Assembly: GCF_012849555.1 (NCBI RefSeq)
Contig: NZ_CP051686.1
Coordinates: 1-64,000, forward strand
Source of the DNA: Massilia forsythiae
GTDB taxonomy: Bacteria; Pseudomonadota; Gammaproteobacteria; Burkholderiales; Burkholderiaceae_D
Reading direction: 5' to 3'
DNA: 64,000 nt
Shown here: positions 16,030 to 25,522 of the stretch, piece after piece
Layout of the letters: the number at the start of each line of letters is the position of its first letter
How positions within the stretch are numbered: position 1 is the first letter of the stretch
Translations under genes and position numbers: made by a program
The notes under the pieces: model-generated
Told to the model about the DNA's origin: nothing
Databases searched by the model: none
What the model saw: the letters and a program-made list of their open reading frames with translations, nothing else

Positions 16030-16406
16030 CTATATACTCCTTTAGTTGTGCCTAGACTAGGTAGAATATTCTACTATGGAGTCTGCTAAAAGATACAGTA
16101 AAAATAAATTCAAATCATGCGTTAAGCCTGATTAAGCACGCCAACTGATTGGCGATCTCCATTCAATCATGAGTTCATTGAAGGAATAAGCCTGGTTACA
16201 TTGCCATTATTGAGCATAAGGAAGAACCAAAGTGTGAGCTATACGCTCAGCAGCATCATGGTCAAGTACTACAACTGGCAATAGTATTTGGCCCTATGCG
16301 CGGCGACATTAGCCACTGATCTGCAGCGCTATTAACTTTGAAAAGATATGATAAATGTCCATGATACTGTTGACGAGCTCAAAGTTTTGATACTACGATC
16401 GTGCTG
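16030..16406. other. Intergenic region upstream of the H-NS gene; no gene seen
   Basis: AT-rich, containing the presumed promoter of the H-NS gene on the minus strand. No supportable coding frame. It ends at the IS5 inverted repeat. Confidence 0.5.
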
Positions 16407-17460
16407 GGCTTTGTTGCACAAATCGGTCCATACAGCGGTCGAGCGTGGGCGCAGGGTAAACTGATGGCATGAGCGCCCCAGCAAAACCAAAGTACCGAAC
16501 GACCAACTGGAAGGACTACAACACAGCGCTGAAGGCGCGCGGCTCCCTGCTGATCTGGCTCGACAAAGACATGCGTTGGAACGGAGATGCCACCGGCAAG
16601 CGGGGGCGCAGCCCGACATATAGTGACGCGTCGATTCAGTTCTGCCTGACGATCAAGGGGTTGTTCAATCTGCCTCTTCGTCAGGCGATGGGCATGGCGC
16701 AAAGTCTGCTCAAGCTCGCCGGCGTGGACTGGCAGGTGCCCGACTTCAGCACCGTCAGCCGGCGCCAAAAGCATCTTTCGGTGATGATCGAGGCGCAGCC
16801 GACGACAACGAGATTGCACCTGCTGGTCGACAGTACGGGCATCAAGATGCTGGGCGAAGGCGAATGGAAGACCAAAAAACATGGGGCCGACTACCGTCGT
16901 CAGTGGCGCAAGGTGCACCTTGGAATTGACGCGGCGACGCTGGAAATCCGGGCCATCGAAGTGACTGACAATGCCACAGGCGATGCACCGATACTACCGT
17001 GCCTGCTCGGCCAGATTCCCGCCGGCGAAACCATAGCGAGCGTCAGCGGCGATGGTGCCTACGACACCAAAGGCTGTCACGAGGCGATTGCGCAACGCGG
17101 TGCGCAGGCGATTATCCCTACTCGCAAAAACGCCAAGCCATGGAAGGATCAGTGCCCTGGTGCCAAAGCCCGCAATGCTATCCTGACAGCCACGCGCCGG
17201 CTTGGCAGGAAAATCTGGAAAAAGTGGAGCGGCTATCATCGGCGCAGCCTTGTGGAGACCAAGATGCGTTGCTTCAAGCTGCTCGGTGAACGTGTCATGG
17301 CGCGTGACTTCGACCGTCAAGTCGCCGAGCTCCAGGTCCGTGCCGCTATCCTCAATCGGTTCACCCGGTTGGGCACGCCTACTACTATGCCGGTGGCTAT
17401 GCCGTAATTCCGCTTGGGGTTTGGGGAATTACGAACTAGGCCAATTTATGCAACAAAGCC
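16407..17460 (+). mobile_element. IS5-family insertion sequence, intact
   Basis: A 1054-bp element with inverted ends GGCTTTGTTGCACAAATCGG (left) and, read inward from the right, GGCTTTGTTGCATAAATTGG. No matching target duplication is seen: the left flank is GTGCTG and the right GGTCTG. It abuts a 33-bp piece of an IS3-type transposase gene, so at least one side has been rearranged after insertion. Confidence 0.92.
16469..17407 (+). CDS. IS5-family transposase
   Basis: A 312-residue protein of full length. The catalytic core shows LLVDSTGIKMLGEGEW (first Asp), SVSGDGAYDTKGCHEAI (second Asp) and the Y(2)R(3)E(6)K-like block YHRRSLVETKMRCFKLLGE (Glu). The N-terminus has the usual YRTTNWKDYNTALKARGSL start of this group. 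No stop or frameshift interrupts it, so the element could be active. A decayed relative of its C-terminus lies at 12574-12730. Confidence 0.94.
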   Translation: MSAPAKPKYRTTNWKDYNTALKARGSLLIWLDKDMRWNGDATGKRGRSPTYSDASIQFCLTIKGLFNLPLRQAMGMAQSLLKLAGVDWQVPDFSTVSRRQKHLSVMIEAQPTTTRLHLLVDSTGIKMLGEGEWKTKKHGADYRRQWRKVHLGIDAATLEIRAIEVTDNATGDAPILPCLLGQIPAGETIASVSGDGAYDTKGCHEAIAQRGAQAIIPTRKNAKPWKDQCPGAKARNAILTATRRLGRKIWKKWSGYHRRSLVETKMRCFKLLGERVMARDFDRQVAELQVRAAILNRFTRLGTPTTMPVAMP

Positions 17461-17493
17461 GGTCTGATCCACCATTCGGACCGGGGCAGCCAA
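17461..17493 (+). repeat. 33-bp inverted duplication of an IS3-type orfB segment
   Basis: This stretch encodes GLIHHSDRGSQ on the plus strand. It is the exact reverse complement of 18945-18977 on the other side of the IS30 element. It is bounded by the IS5 end on the left and the IS30 end on the right. It shows that the left flank of IS30 copy 1 is not the original continuation of the target gene. Confidence 0.85.
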
Positions 17494-18944
17494 GGCGGAT
17501 TCAACCGGTCGTCGCAACACTATATTGTTGTACAGATTTTAGGTACTCGTCCAGTGCTTCGGCCGGCGTCTTCCAACCAAGTGTTTTACGGGGCCTAGAA
17601 TTGAGTGTATTGGCAATGGCGTGGAGTTCGCGGGCGCTCCACCGAGATAAATCAGTACCTTTTGGGAAGTACTGCCGCAAGAGGCCGTTCGTATTTTCGT
17701 TTGTGCCGCGTTGCCATGGACTGTGCGGATCGGCAAAGAAGACCTTTACCCCAGACTCGACCGTGAATCGCGCGTGATCAGACAGTTCTTTTCCACGATC
17801 CCAAGTCAATGACTGCCACAAAAGGGCCGGCATGTCAGCGACGGTATTACTGAGCGCGTTGGCCATTGTGACAGCTCCGTAGCCAGCTAGCGCAGGGCCA
17901 TTCTTTGTCTTGGGTATCAAACCGTAGCCTTCCTCGCGAGGCAGATGGACAAGCATGGTAAATCGGCTTGATCGCTCGACCAGCGTTCCGATGGCCGACC
18001 GATTCAAACCGATGATCAGGTCGCCTTCCCAATGTCCCGGCACGGCACGATCTTGGACTTCTGCAGGCCGGTTGGAGATCATTACATCCTCGCTCACGTG
18101 TGCCCAGGCTTTGGCTTGTGCTCTCGTCCTCGGCATGCGTAATGCCCGCCCAGTGCGCAGACAACTAACCAGCTCGCGCTTAAGAGCTCCTCGGCCTTGG
18201 ATATAGAGTGCTTGGTAGATGGCTTCGTGAGAGATGCGCATGGATTCGTCATCCGGAAAGTCAGTCCGCAGGCGGTTGGAAATCTGTTCAGGCGACCAAC
18301 CAGTGACCCATTTACGGTCGCCGCGATGTGGCTTGTTTCTTCCTATGAACGGTGCCGATTCCGGCCCAGAAATGTCATGGCCATCAGCGTCGCGAACCTG
18401 TCCCTGCAAGCGGCCTTGAACATAGTCGTGCAACCGTTGATTCGTCACCAGTTTCGAAGGCTTGGGTCTTCTAGCAACGAGTTCGGCCTTCCACTGCGCA
18501 ACCGAAGCTCGATACTCAAGTCGGCCGCAGCGTGTAGCAGCATTACGTCTTAGTTCTCGGGAGACCGTTGATGCACTGCGGCCGATCTGGCGAGCAATCT
18601 CTCGGATTCCGATACCTTGACACGAAAGAAGGCCAATCTCTTCTCGCTCTGTGAAAGACAGGTATCTTTTAGATATTGGACTCAACATGGAAAGTGGCAT
18701 GCCGCCATTATGACGAAACCAGCGCGCCCCAACTGCCTGCGATACGCCAACCGCCTCAGCAGCCTTCTCAGTTGTAATACCCGTCGCTATTTGCTCCCAG
18801 AATCGCCGCTCGGTTTCTCGGCGATGCGACGGCGCCCCTGGTGAGCGCATTGCTCCTCGCCCTGTCAACTTGTGCATCCATCCTGCTGGTCGTCCCATAA
18901 ACACCCTCTCGATAAAGGTGTTGCGACGACTGGTTGAATCCGCC
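17494..18944 (-). mobile_element. IS30-family insertion sequence, copy 1
   Basis: A 1451-bp element with ends GGCGGATTCAACCGGTCG (left) and, read inward from the right, GGCGGATTCAACCAGTCG. As far as I can compare by eye it is identical to copy 2 at 24072-25522. It lies directly after the CAA codon of an IS3-type HHSDRGSQ motif. Both flanks are reverse complements of each other, so no ordinary target duplication is present. Confidence 0.95.
17501..18904 (-). CDS. IS30-family transposase
   Basis: A 467-residue protein. The N-terminal region holds two HTH-like segments: one at ITTEKAAEAVGVSQAVGARW, then the IS30 signature YLSFTEREEIGLLSCQGIGI with REIARQIGRSASTVSRELRR. The DDE core shows VPGHWEGDLIIG (first Asp), SLTWDRGKELSDH (second Asp) and SPWQRGTNENTNGLLRQYFP (Glu). 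The stop codon lies inside the right inverted repeat. Members of this family often choose specific palindromic targets; here both copies chose the same IS3-type motif. Confidence 0.95.
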   Translation of the reverse strand: MFMGRPAGWMHKLTGRGAMRSPGAPSHRRETERRFWEQIATGITTEKAAEAVGVSQAVGARWFRHNGGMPLSMLSPISKRYLSFTEREEIGLLSCQGIGIREIARQIGRSASTVSRELRRNAATRCGRLEYRASVAQWKAELVARRPKPSKLVTNQRLHDYVQGRLQGQVRDADGHDISGPESAPFIGRNKPHRGDRKWVTGWSPEQISNRLRTDFPDDESMRISHEAIYQALYIQGRGALKRELVSCLRTGRALRMPRTRAQAKAWAHVSEDVMISNRPAEVQDRAVPGHWEGDLIIGLNRSAIGTLVERSSRFTMLVHLPREEGYGLIPKTKNGPALAGYGAVTMANALSNTVADMPALLWQSLTWDRGKELSDHARFTVESGVKVFFADPHSPWQRGTNENTNGLLRQYFPKGTDLSRWSARELHAIANTLNSRPRKTLGWKTPAEALDEYLKSVQQYSVATTG

Positions 18945-19511
18945 TTGGCTGCCCCGGTCCGAATGGTGGATCAGACCCGGCACTGGGCGTTTGTTGGCAA
19001 CAGCCCTCCACAGCGCTTGCGCCGTCAGATCCTGCGTCATGCGCTCGCTCATCGCGTAGCCGACAATCTCACAGGTGAAGACATCCTTCAGGCCAGCCAG
19101 ATACAGCCAGCCTTCAGCGGTTGGAATGTAGGTGATATCCGTGACCCAGAGTTCGCCCGGCCGCGTTGGCGTGAACCGCTGTTCCAGCAGATTCTCGGCC
19201 ACCGGAAGATCGTGCCTGGAGTTGGTCGTCGCCACGAATTTACGCCGCTGCTTGCAGCACAATTCGAGCTCCCTGCGCAGTCGTCCAATACGATCACGTC
19301 CGACGTCGTGGCCCTGCGCGGCCAGTTCTTGCTTGACGCGCCGCGTGCCATAGGTCTCGCGGCTTTGCCGGTGCGCAGCCGTGATCAACACTTTCAGTCG
19401 ACCGTCTTCTTGCGCTCGTGCCGATGGCTTGGCGTCCAGCCAATCATAGAAACCACTGCGCGATACGCCCAAGACCTTGCACAGCATCGTTACGGGAAAT
19501 TCGAGTCGCAC
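18945..19511 (-). pseudogene. IS3-type element C orfB, truncated by IS30
   Basis: From MRLEFPVTMLCKVLGVSRSG the frame shows the HTH-21 region, then LWVTDITYIPTAEGWLYLAG (first Asp) and PGLIHHSDRGSQ (second Asp). It then enters IS30. The catalytic Glu region is lost, so no transposase activity is possible. The break is exactly after the Gln codon of HHSDRGSQ. Confidence 0.88.
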
Positions 19512-19516
19512 CGTCT

Positions 19517-19831
19517 TTATCCACGCGTACCTGGCAGCGACTCCTGCGCAAAGTACGCTGCCGCTTTTTTTACGATATCTCGCTCCATTTTCGTCGCGGC
19601 CAGCTCCTTGCGCAGCCTCGCATTTTCAGCTTCCAGTTCGGCCACGGTACGGCTGCCGGGCGGCGTCACTTCTGATGGACCACGGCGGGCCGCTGCTACC
19701 CAATTAGCAAGCGTCCCCTTGGGAATGCTCACGCTGGCAGCTGCCTGTTCGATCGAAAGGCCCTGCGTCAAAACCAGCTTCACAGCTTCTTCGCGCAGCG
19801 CGGTGGAGTACGTCTTCTTCAATTTCTTCAT
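19517..19831 (-). CDS. IS3-type element C orfA
   Basis: I start at MKKLKKTYSTALREEAVKLV (ATG 19831), giving 104 residues. HTH: LSIEQAAASVSIPKGTLANW. A coiled coil follows (VAELEAENARLRKELAATKM), ending in AAAYFAQESLPGTRG. It is intact but its orfB partner is truncated. Confidence 0.9.
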   Translation of the reverse strand: MKKLKKTYSTALREEAVKLVLTQGLSIEQAAASVSIPKGTLANWVAAARRGPSEVTPPGSRTVAELEAENARLRKELAATKMERDIVKKAAAYFAQESLPGTRG

Positions 19832-19892
19832 AAAGGCTCCTGTCGGTGCAACTCTACCAAACAAGAGTGTCCGAAAATCTCAGGCTACCTCA

Positions 19893-20873
19893 TACCTTGT
19901 CATTAAACGCCTTGCCCTGTTTTTGGACCTCCTGCTGATGCTTGTTTTTAGCGGCGCTGAAAAGTTTGACCATGATCCGGTCGTGCAAATCGATCAGCTC
20001 ATCGATAACGGTGGCCATGCCCTCGATCACAAGGGCAACCAGGGTCGCGTAACGTCGCTCGTCCTCGAAATCACCCAGATCACGCGGCGTCATCTGGGCG
20101 CCTTCCCGCACCATCTTCAGGAGTCGGTTCTGGTGGATCTGGAGGCCGATCCCGTCCGGCAAAGCGAGCGACTGGAATATCTTGAGGCGTTCAATGTGCT
20201 CCCGCACATAGCGGGAATTCGGTCTCAACGGCGACTGGCGCAGCCATACCAGCCAGGTGACATTGGTATCCGGTGCGACGTTGAGCAGGTTGTCCAATCC
20301 GCGCAGATGGTGCGACTGCAGCGGTTCAAGCAGTTGCCGGTAGATGCGCCGGTTGGCGCGCGTCACCGCTTCCGCGCAGGCCCGTTCGATGACCAACATC
20401 GCTGGCAGAATAATGCGGCGCTGCCGTAATATGTCCAAAGCTTGCGCCGCGAGTACCAGCCCTTTGTCGGTCTGCATGGCGAGGTCACCTAGGCTATGGA
20501 CCAGCGTGCGGAAGTCTGGCAGGCCAAATGCGGACAAACCGAGGTAGACGCGGAGTTCCTGAAGGTGCTCACGTCGCGTTTCATCGCGCGCGCCATACTT
20601 CGACCATACGGTGGCGTCGCTGCGTATCTGCCGAGCAATCCAGTCGATTACCGCGTTCGGCACCGGCATCTCGCTGGCCATGGCGTGTCCCGGGTAACGC
20701 AGCAGGCAAAGCTGAACAGCGAAGCCAAGACGGTTGGCGTCGCCGCGACGCTGCCGGATCAGGGATAAATCGGACTCGGTAAAGCTGTAGTGCCGAATCA
20801 GATCGTCTTCCCCTTCGGGCAAGGCCATCAGGTTGTCGCGCTCAGCGGCGGACAGAATGGAACGGCGGGGCAT
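19893..20873 (-). pseudogene. tnpA: Tn3-family transposase TnpA, N-terminal third (module B)
   Basis: Starting at MPRRSILSAAERDNLMALPE (ATG 20873), it runs about 326 residues before element C cuts it after GKAFNDK. The DUF4158-type N-terminal domain is clear (DDLIRHYSFTESDLSLIRQR, NRLGFAVQLCLLRYPG). It is related to the nearly complete TnpA at 30839 but different at many positions, so the two come from different transposons. The catalytic domain is absent. It follows tnpR in the same orientation by 89 bp, the tnpR-tnpA order of Tn21-type transposons. Confidence 0.92.
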
Positions 20874-20962
20874 ACGGGCTCCTGGACGATAGACGATTGC
20901 GCAAACGTTCGTTTGCGCAATCAAATGGCCGCAGTCGTTTTTACAAGGCGACTGCCCGAATG

Positions 20963-21562
20963 TCAGGAGTCACTTGCACCGACTGAAACATGTTTGGCCC
21001 GCACCCGCATGATGGACTGGCGAGTGGTACCAAAATCACGAGCGACCTTTGCAACGGAGTCCCCCGCTGCCAGGCGGCCGATTGCATCAACTTGCTGCGC
21101 CTTAGTCAGCGCTGACGGACGACCCAAAACTTTTCCTTCGGCACGTGCGCGTGCGATACCGGCCTGGGTGCGCTCGATCAACAGGTCGCGTTCGAATTCT
21201 GCAACCGCGCTAAGCACGCTCATAGTCATCTTGCCCGCTGCGCTTGTCAGATCTACACCGCCGAGCGCTAAGCAATGCACACGAACAGAATCTGCGGCCA
21301 GTTGCTCTACCGTGGCACGCACATCCATGGCGTTACGGCCCAACCGGTCTAGCTTCGTAACAATCAGCACATCTCCAGGCTCCAAGCGGTCAAGCAAACG
21401 AGCGAACTGCGGACGCTCAGCGGCGGCAACGCTTCCACTGATGCTCTCGCATACGATTCGCCGTTTATTTACGGCAAAGCCAGCCGACTCGATCTCCCGA
21501 ATCTGGTTATCTGTGTTCTGGTCAACGGTGCTGACTCTTGCATAAATGAAAGTGCGGGACAT
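20963..21562 (-). CDS. tnpR: Tn3-family serine resolvase TnpR (module B)
   Basis: A 199-residue serine recombinase of full length. The catalytic Ser is in FIYARVSTVDQNTDNQ (about residue 11). Further conserved blocks are GDVLIVTKLDRLGRNAMDV, GKMTMSVLSAVAEFERDLL, ERTQAGIARARAEGKVLGRP and the C-terminal HTH SVAKVARDFGTTRQSIMRV. It resolves cointegrates at the res site, expected just upstream (21563-21700), and usually represses its own promoter there. It looks intact, so resolution in trans remains possible although its tnpA is broken. Confidence 0.94.
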   Translation of the reverse strand: MSRTFIYARVSTVDQNTDNQIREIESAGFAVNKRRIVCESISGSVAAAERPQFARLLDRLEPGDVLIVTKLDRLGRNAMDVRATVEQLAADSVRVHCLALGGVDLTSAAGKMTMSVLSAVAEFERDLLIERTQAGIARARAEGKVLGRPSALTKAQQVDAIGRLAAGDSVAKVARDFGTTRQSIMRVRAKHVSVGASDS

Positions 21563-21700
21563 ACACGAAAACCGTACGAAATAGGAGTACTAATTGTACG
21601 GCATGTCCGATACCCTCATCATCTATTTTTCGTACACCAAAAAACGACCATGTATGTAACCGTTGTTTTCGTACTCAGTCGAATTAACTATATGATCGTC
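21563..21700. promoter_or_regulatory. Probable res site and promoter of tnpR
   Basis: AT-rich 140-bp stretch directly upstream of tnpR. Several related pieces occur (TTTCGTACGG, GTACTAATTGTACGG, TTTTTCGTACACC, TTTTCGTACTCAG on one strand or the other), like the repeated half-sites of resolvase binding. The position and the repeated CGTAC units support the call; site boundaries I and II-III are not resolved. Confidence 0.55.
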
Positions 21701-21786
21701 ACTTGACGGAGGCCCGGCTGACTAAACGCCGGAGTCTGCAGTCTTGCCGAGGTGTACTGCGTGGTCGAAGGATCGCAATCGGCCGT

Positions 21787-21921
21787 GGCTGTGCAAAAAC
21801 GCGAGATTCGCGCATTTTCACGGGCCTATTTACTGTTCCGACGTCGGGAAAACGCAGGAGCGGCCGTTTTAAGAGGTCGGGTCCGGCGCTGCGCCTCCCG
21901 GTTTGCGTTTTTTGCACAGCC
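21787..21921. repeat. 135-bp segment bounded by imperfect inverted repeats
   Basis: Left arm GGCTGTGCAAAAACGCGA (21787 on) and right arm, read inward, GGCTGTGCAAAAAACGCAAA (21921 leftward). The 16-18-bp arms enclose about 100 bp without a convincing gene. It could be a small non-autonomous element or a leftover end pair of the Tn3 module B. Confidence 0.5.
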
Positions 21922-22315
21922 TCGGCCAGCAGCGGACATAATTGGTCCATCACGTCTTACAACGAGCGACATGCCCATCTGCAGAATCATATAGGCGGAC
22001 GCCGAGGTCGTTGGATTCGCCCTTCGCCGTCCGGCCGATTCGCTCATCCTTTCGCTCCCTCTACTAGTGACATGCATTAGTTCGACTTCTGGTGGCTTTG
22101 CCAGACCATGGAAGAAGTGGCTTCAGGAGCATGGACCGATTACCGGACAAAGCTTCCAGCCTTGGCGCTGCTTGTTACCAGTATGTCAATATCTATGCTG
22201 CGATCTAACGGCATTTAATTTGCGATTAAGTAGCAAAATAAATTACCTGTTTTGGAAATATTTGTTCAAAAACTATGCCATACTGCGACCATTGAGCTAA
22301 CGAAAGGACTTCGCG
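21922..22315. other. Intergenic region upstream of the serine hydrolase
   Basis: No supportable gene. The last 60 bases are AT-rich and should hold the promoter of the serine hydrolase; its ribosome site AAAGGA lies at about 22303-22308. Confidence 0.5.
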
Positions 22316-24071
22316 ATGAGACGTATCACCCTGCTTGCGACCATGTTCACCGTCTTGGCGTCTTCAACCATGGTTAGTGCAGCCCGTGCGACGAACGCCC
22401 AACTTAGCCAAGCGCCAGACCTAATGGTTGACTCACTCTTCGCCGCCTGGGATCGGCCAGGCATGCCAGGTGCGGTGGTCGAAGTGATCCGTGCCGGAAA
22501 AGTTGTGTTGAGCAAGGGCTACGGGTACGCCGATCTGGAGCACAATGTACCGATGACGCCAAGCGCAAGCTTCGCCATCGGTTCGAACTCCAAGCAGTTC
22601 ACCGCGTTGTCGATCTACCTGCTGGCGCAAGACGGTAAACTGGCGTTGGACGATGACATCCGGAAGTACGTGCCGGAAGTGCCGGATTTTGGGAAAGCCA
22701 TCACGATCCGCCAATTGCTGCACCATACGAGCGGCTTGCGTGACTACTTCGAGCTGATGTTTTTAAAGGGAGCGGGCACGGACGCGGTCATTACGCAGGA
22801 AGACGTACTCGCTCTGGTGAAACGTCAGCGCGCACTGAACTTCGCGCCTGGCCACGAATATGCCTATTCCAACACGGGCTATCTACTGCTGGGGCAGATC
22901 ATCCAGCGCGTGTCCGGCATGCCGCTGGCCGAGTTCGCACGCGTGCGCATCTTCGATCCACTCGGGATGAAGCACACGCAATTCCAGAATGGCTGCGGTA
23001 CGCTCGTGCCGCAGCGTGTGCTTTCCTATCTGCCGTCCGGGGCTGGCGGCTACGACAACGCGGCGGTCTGCGAGGCGGCCGATGGCGCAGGCGGCGTCGT
23101 CACAACAGCGGGCGATCTGGCCCTGTGGGACCGGAATTTCTATGACGGCCGGGTCGGCGGCATCGACCTACTCGCGCAAATGCAAGTGCCGGGCAAGCTC
23201 GGCAACGGCCAGTCTAACAACTACGCGTCGGCTCTGGTAATCGATGCCTATCGGGGCCGGCGCATCGTCAAGCATGGCGGTGATATCAGGGGCTTTCACA
23301 CTCAGCTGACGCGTTTTCCCGACCAGCATTTCTCTGTCGTCGTGCTTGCTAATTCGTCGGATCTCGACAAAGACGAACTGGTGCGCAAAATTGCCGACAT
23401 CTACCTGGACCACGTAGCACCTGCAGCGCCTGCCGCACCGATGTCGCCAGAAAGAAGGTTCAGGGAAGTCGCATTCGACCCGGCAGGCCTGGATGCGCTA
23501 GTCGGGTATTACGCGCTGCCGCCGCAGTCGGGCGTCGAAGGCGTCCATTTCACCAAGGAAAATGGATATCTGTGGGCACAAGGCACGGGCCAGGCCCGGA
23601 TACGCGTCTTCGCTTATGGTGAGCGCAGCTTCTTTGCGAAGGCAATTAATGCCCAGTTCACCTTCGATGCGCCGGGGAAGGATGGCGTCGTCGCCGGTGG
23701 CGTCCTCCACCAGGGCGGAGTTGATATGCCCGTGAACCGCCCCGGCTTTCGTGGAGGCCGGTTAGTGTGAGTCAGGCCGGGACGGCTTGACTGCTCAGTT
23801 GCTTGTAATAGTTTGCCTCAGCTTCTGCTGGCGGTATATAGCCGAGTGGTTCGAGCAGCCGGTGGTGGTTAAACCAGGATACCCATTCCAGCGTGGCCAG
23901 TTCGACGGCTTCACGCGTTTTCCAGGGGGCGCGACGGTGGATCAGCTCGGCCTTGTAGAGCCCGTTGATGGTCTCGGCCAGGGCGTTGTCGTAACTGTCG
24001 CCCTTGCTTCCCACAGATGGCTCGATGCCGGCTTCTGCCAGGCGTTCGCTGTACTTTATCGACGCATATTG

Positions 24072-25522
24072 GGCGGATTCAACCGGTCGTCGCAACACTA
24101 TATTGTTGTACAGATTTTAGGTACTCGTCCAGTGCTTCGGCCGGCGTCTTCCAACCAAGTGTTTTACGGGGCCTAGAATTGAGTGTATTGGCAATGGCGT
24201 GGAGTTCGCGGGCGCTCCACCGAGATAAATCAGTACCTTTTGGGAAGTACTGCCGCAAGAGGCCGTTCGTATTTTCGTTTGTGCCGCGTTGCCATGGACT
24301 GTGCGGATCGGCAAAGAAGACCTTTACCCCAGACTCGACCGTGAATCGCGCGTGATCAGACAGTTCTTTTCCACGATCCCAAGTCAATGACTGCCACAAA
24401 AGGGCCGGCATGTCAGCGACGGTATTACTGAGCGCGTTGGCCATTGTGACAGCTCCGTAGCCAGCTAGCGCAGGGCCATTCTTTGTCTTGGGTATCAAAC
24501 CGTAGCCTTCCTCGCGAGGCAGATGGACAAGCATGGTAAATCGGCTTGATCGCTCGACCAGCGTTCCGATGGCCGACCGATTCAAACCGATGATCAGGTC
24601 GCCTTCCCAATGTCCCGGCACGGCACGATCTTGGACTTCTGCAGGCCGGTTGGAGATCATTACATCCTCGCTCACGTGTGCCCAGGCTTTGGCTTGTGCT
24701 CTCGTCCTCGGCATGCGTAATGCCCGCCCAGTGCGCAGACAACTAACCAGCTCGCGCTTAAGAGCTCCTCGGCCTTGGATATAGAGTGCTTGGTAGATGG
24801 CTTCGTGAGAGATGCGCATGGATTCGTCATCCGGAAAGTCAGTCCGCAGGCGGTTGGAAATCTGTTCAGGCGACCAACCAGTGACCCATTTACGGTCGCC
24901 GCGATGTGGCTTGTTTCTTCCTATGAACGGTGCCGATTCCGGCCCAGAAATGTCATGGCCATCAGCGTCGCGAACCTGTCCCTGCAAGCGGCCTTGAACA
25001 TAGTCGTGCAACCGTTGATTCGTCACCAGTTTCGAAGGCTTGGGTCTTCTAGCAACGAGTTCGGCCTTCCACTGCGCAACCGAAGCTCGATACTCAAGTC
25101 GGCCGCAGCGTGTAGCAGCATTACGTCTTAGTTCTCGGGAGACCGTTGATGCACTGCGGCCGATCTGGCGAGCAATCTCTCGGATTCCGATACCTTGACA
25201 CGAAAGAAGGCCAATCTCTTCTCGCTCTGTGAAAGACAGGTATCTTTTAGATATTGGACTCAACATGGAAAGTGGCATGCCGCCATTATGACGAAACCAG
25301 CGCGCCCCAACTGCCTGCGATACGCCAACCGCCTCAGCAGCCTTCTCAGTTGTAATACCCGTCGCTATTTGCTCCCAGAATCGCCGCTCGGTTTCTCGGC
25401 GATGCGACGGCGCCCCTGGTGAGCGCATTGCTCCTCGCCCTGTCAACTTGTGCATCCATCCTGCTGGTCGTCCCATAAACACCCTCTCGATAAAGGTGTT
25501 GCGACGACTGGTTGAATCCGCC
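24072..25522 (-). mobile_element. IS30-family insertion sequence, copy 2
   Basis: A 1451-bp element identical in layout to copy 1. It is flanked by a 3-bp direct duplication TTG (24069-24071 and 25523-25525), the normal IS30 pattern. On the coding strand of the target, TTG is the CAA (Gln) codon of HHSDRGSQ. This is the same point where copy 1 sits in a different IS3-type element. Confidence 0.95.
24079..25482 (-). CDS. IS30-family transposase, copy 2
   Basis: Same 467-residue protein as at 17501-18904, with the same start (MFMGRPAGWMHK) and the stop inside the inverted repeat. A longer frame reading in from the IS3 side exists because orfB sequence is open through the junction; it is not the native start. 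With two matching copies 6.6 kb apart in the same orientation, homologous recombination could delete everything between them, including the start of the serine hydrolase. Confidence 0.95.
   Translation of the reverse strand: MFMGRPAGWMHKLTGRGAMRSPGAPSHRRETERRFWEQIATGITTEKAAEAVGVSQAVGARWFRHNGGMPLSMLSPISKRYLSFTEREEIGLLSCQGIGIREIARQIGRSASTVSRELRRNAATRCGRLEYRASVAQWKAELVARRPKPSKLVTNQRLHDYVQGRLQGQVRDADGHDISGPESAPFIGRNKPHRGDRKWVTGWSPEQISNRLRTDFPDDESMRISHEAIYQALYIQGRGALKRELVSCLRTGRALRMPRTRAQAKAWAHVSEDVMISNRPAEVQDRAVPGHWEGDLIIGLNRSAIGTLVERSSRFTMLVHLPREEGYGLIPKTKNGPALAGYGAVTMANALSNTVADMPALLWQSLTWDRGKELSDHARFTVESGVKVFFADPHSPWQRGTNENTNGLLRQYFPKGTDLSRWSARELHAIANTLNSRPRKTLGWKTPAEALDEYLKSVQQYSVATTG

Larger units (their letters stand above)
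18945..19892 (-). mobile_element. IS3-type element C (IS51-like), left part only
   Basis: The outer end at 19892 reads inward as TGAGGTAGCCTGAGATTTTC then GGACACTC. The right end of element D at 29033 is similar (TGAGGTGTACTGTCAATAGT then GGACACTC). The element encodes orfA and the first two thirds of orfB and is cut by IS30 copy 1 at 18944. Its missing part is not on the other side of IS30. Its outer end cuts a Tn3-family transposase gene at 19893, so it inserted into that transposon. Confidence 0.82.

Noticed and set aside
21703..22080. Overlapping frames on both strands near the inverted-repeat segment
   Set aside because: They overlap the inverted repeats on both strands and have no start signals or protein-like pattern.
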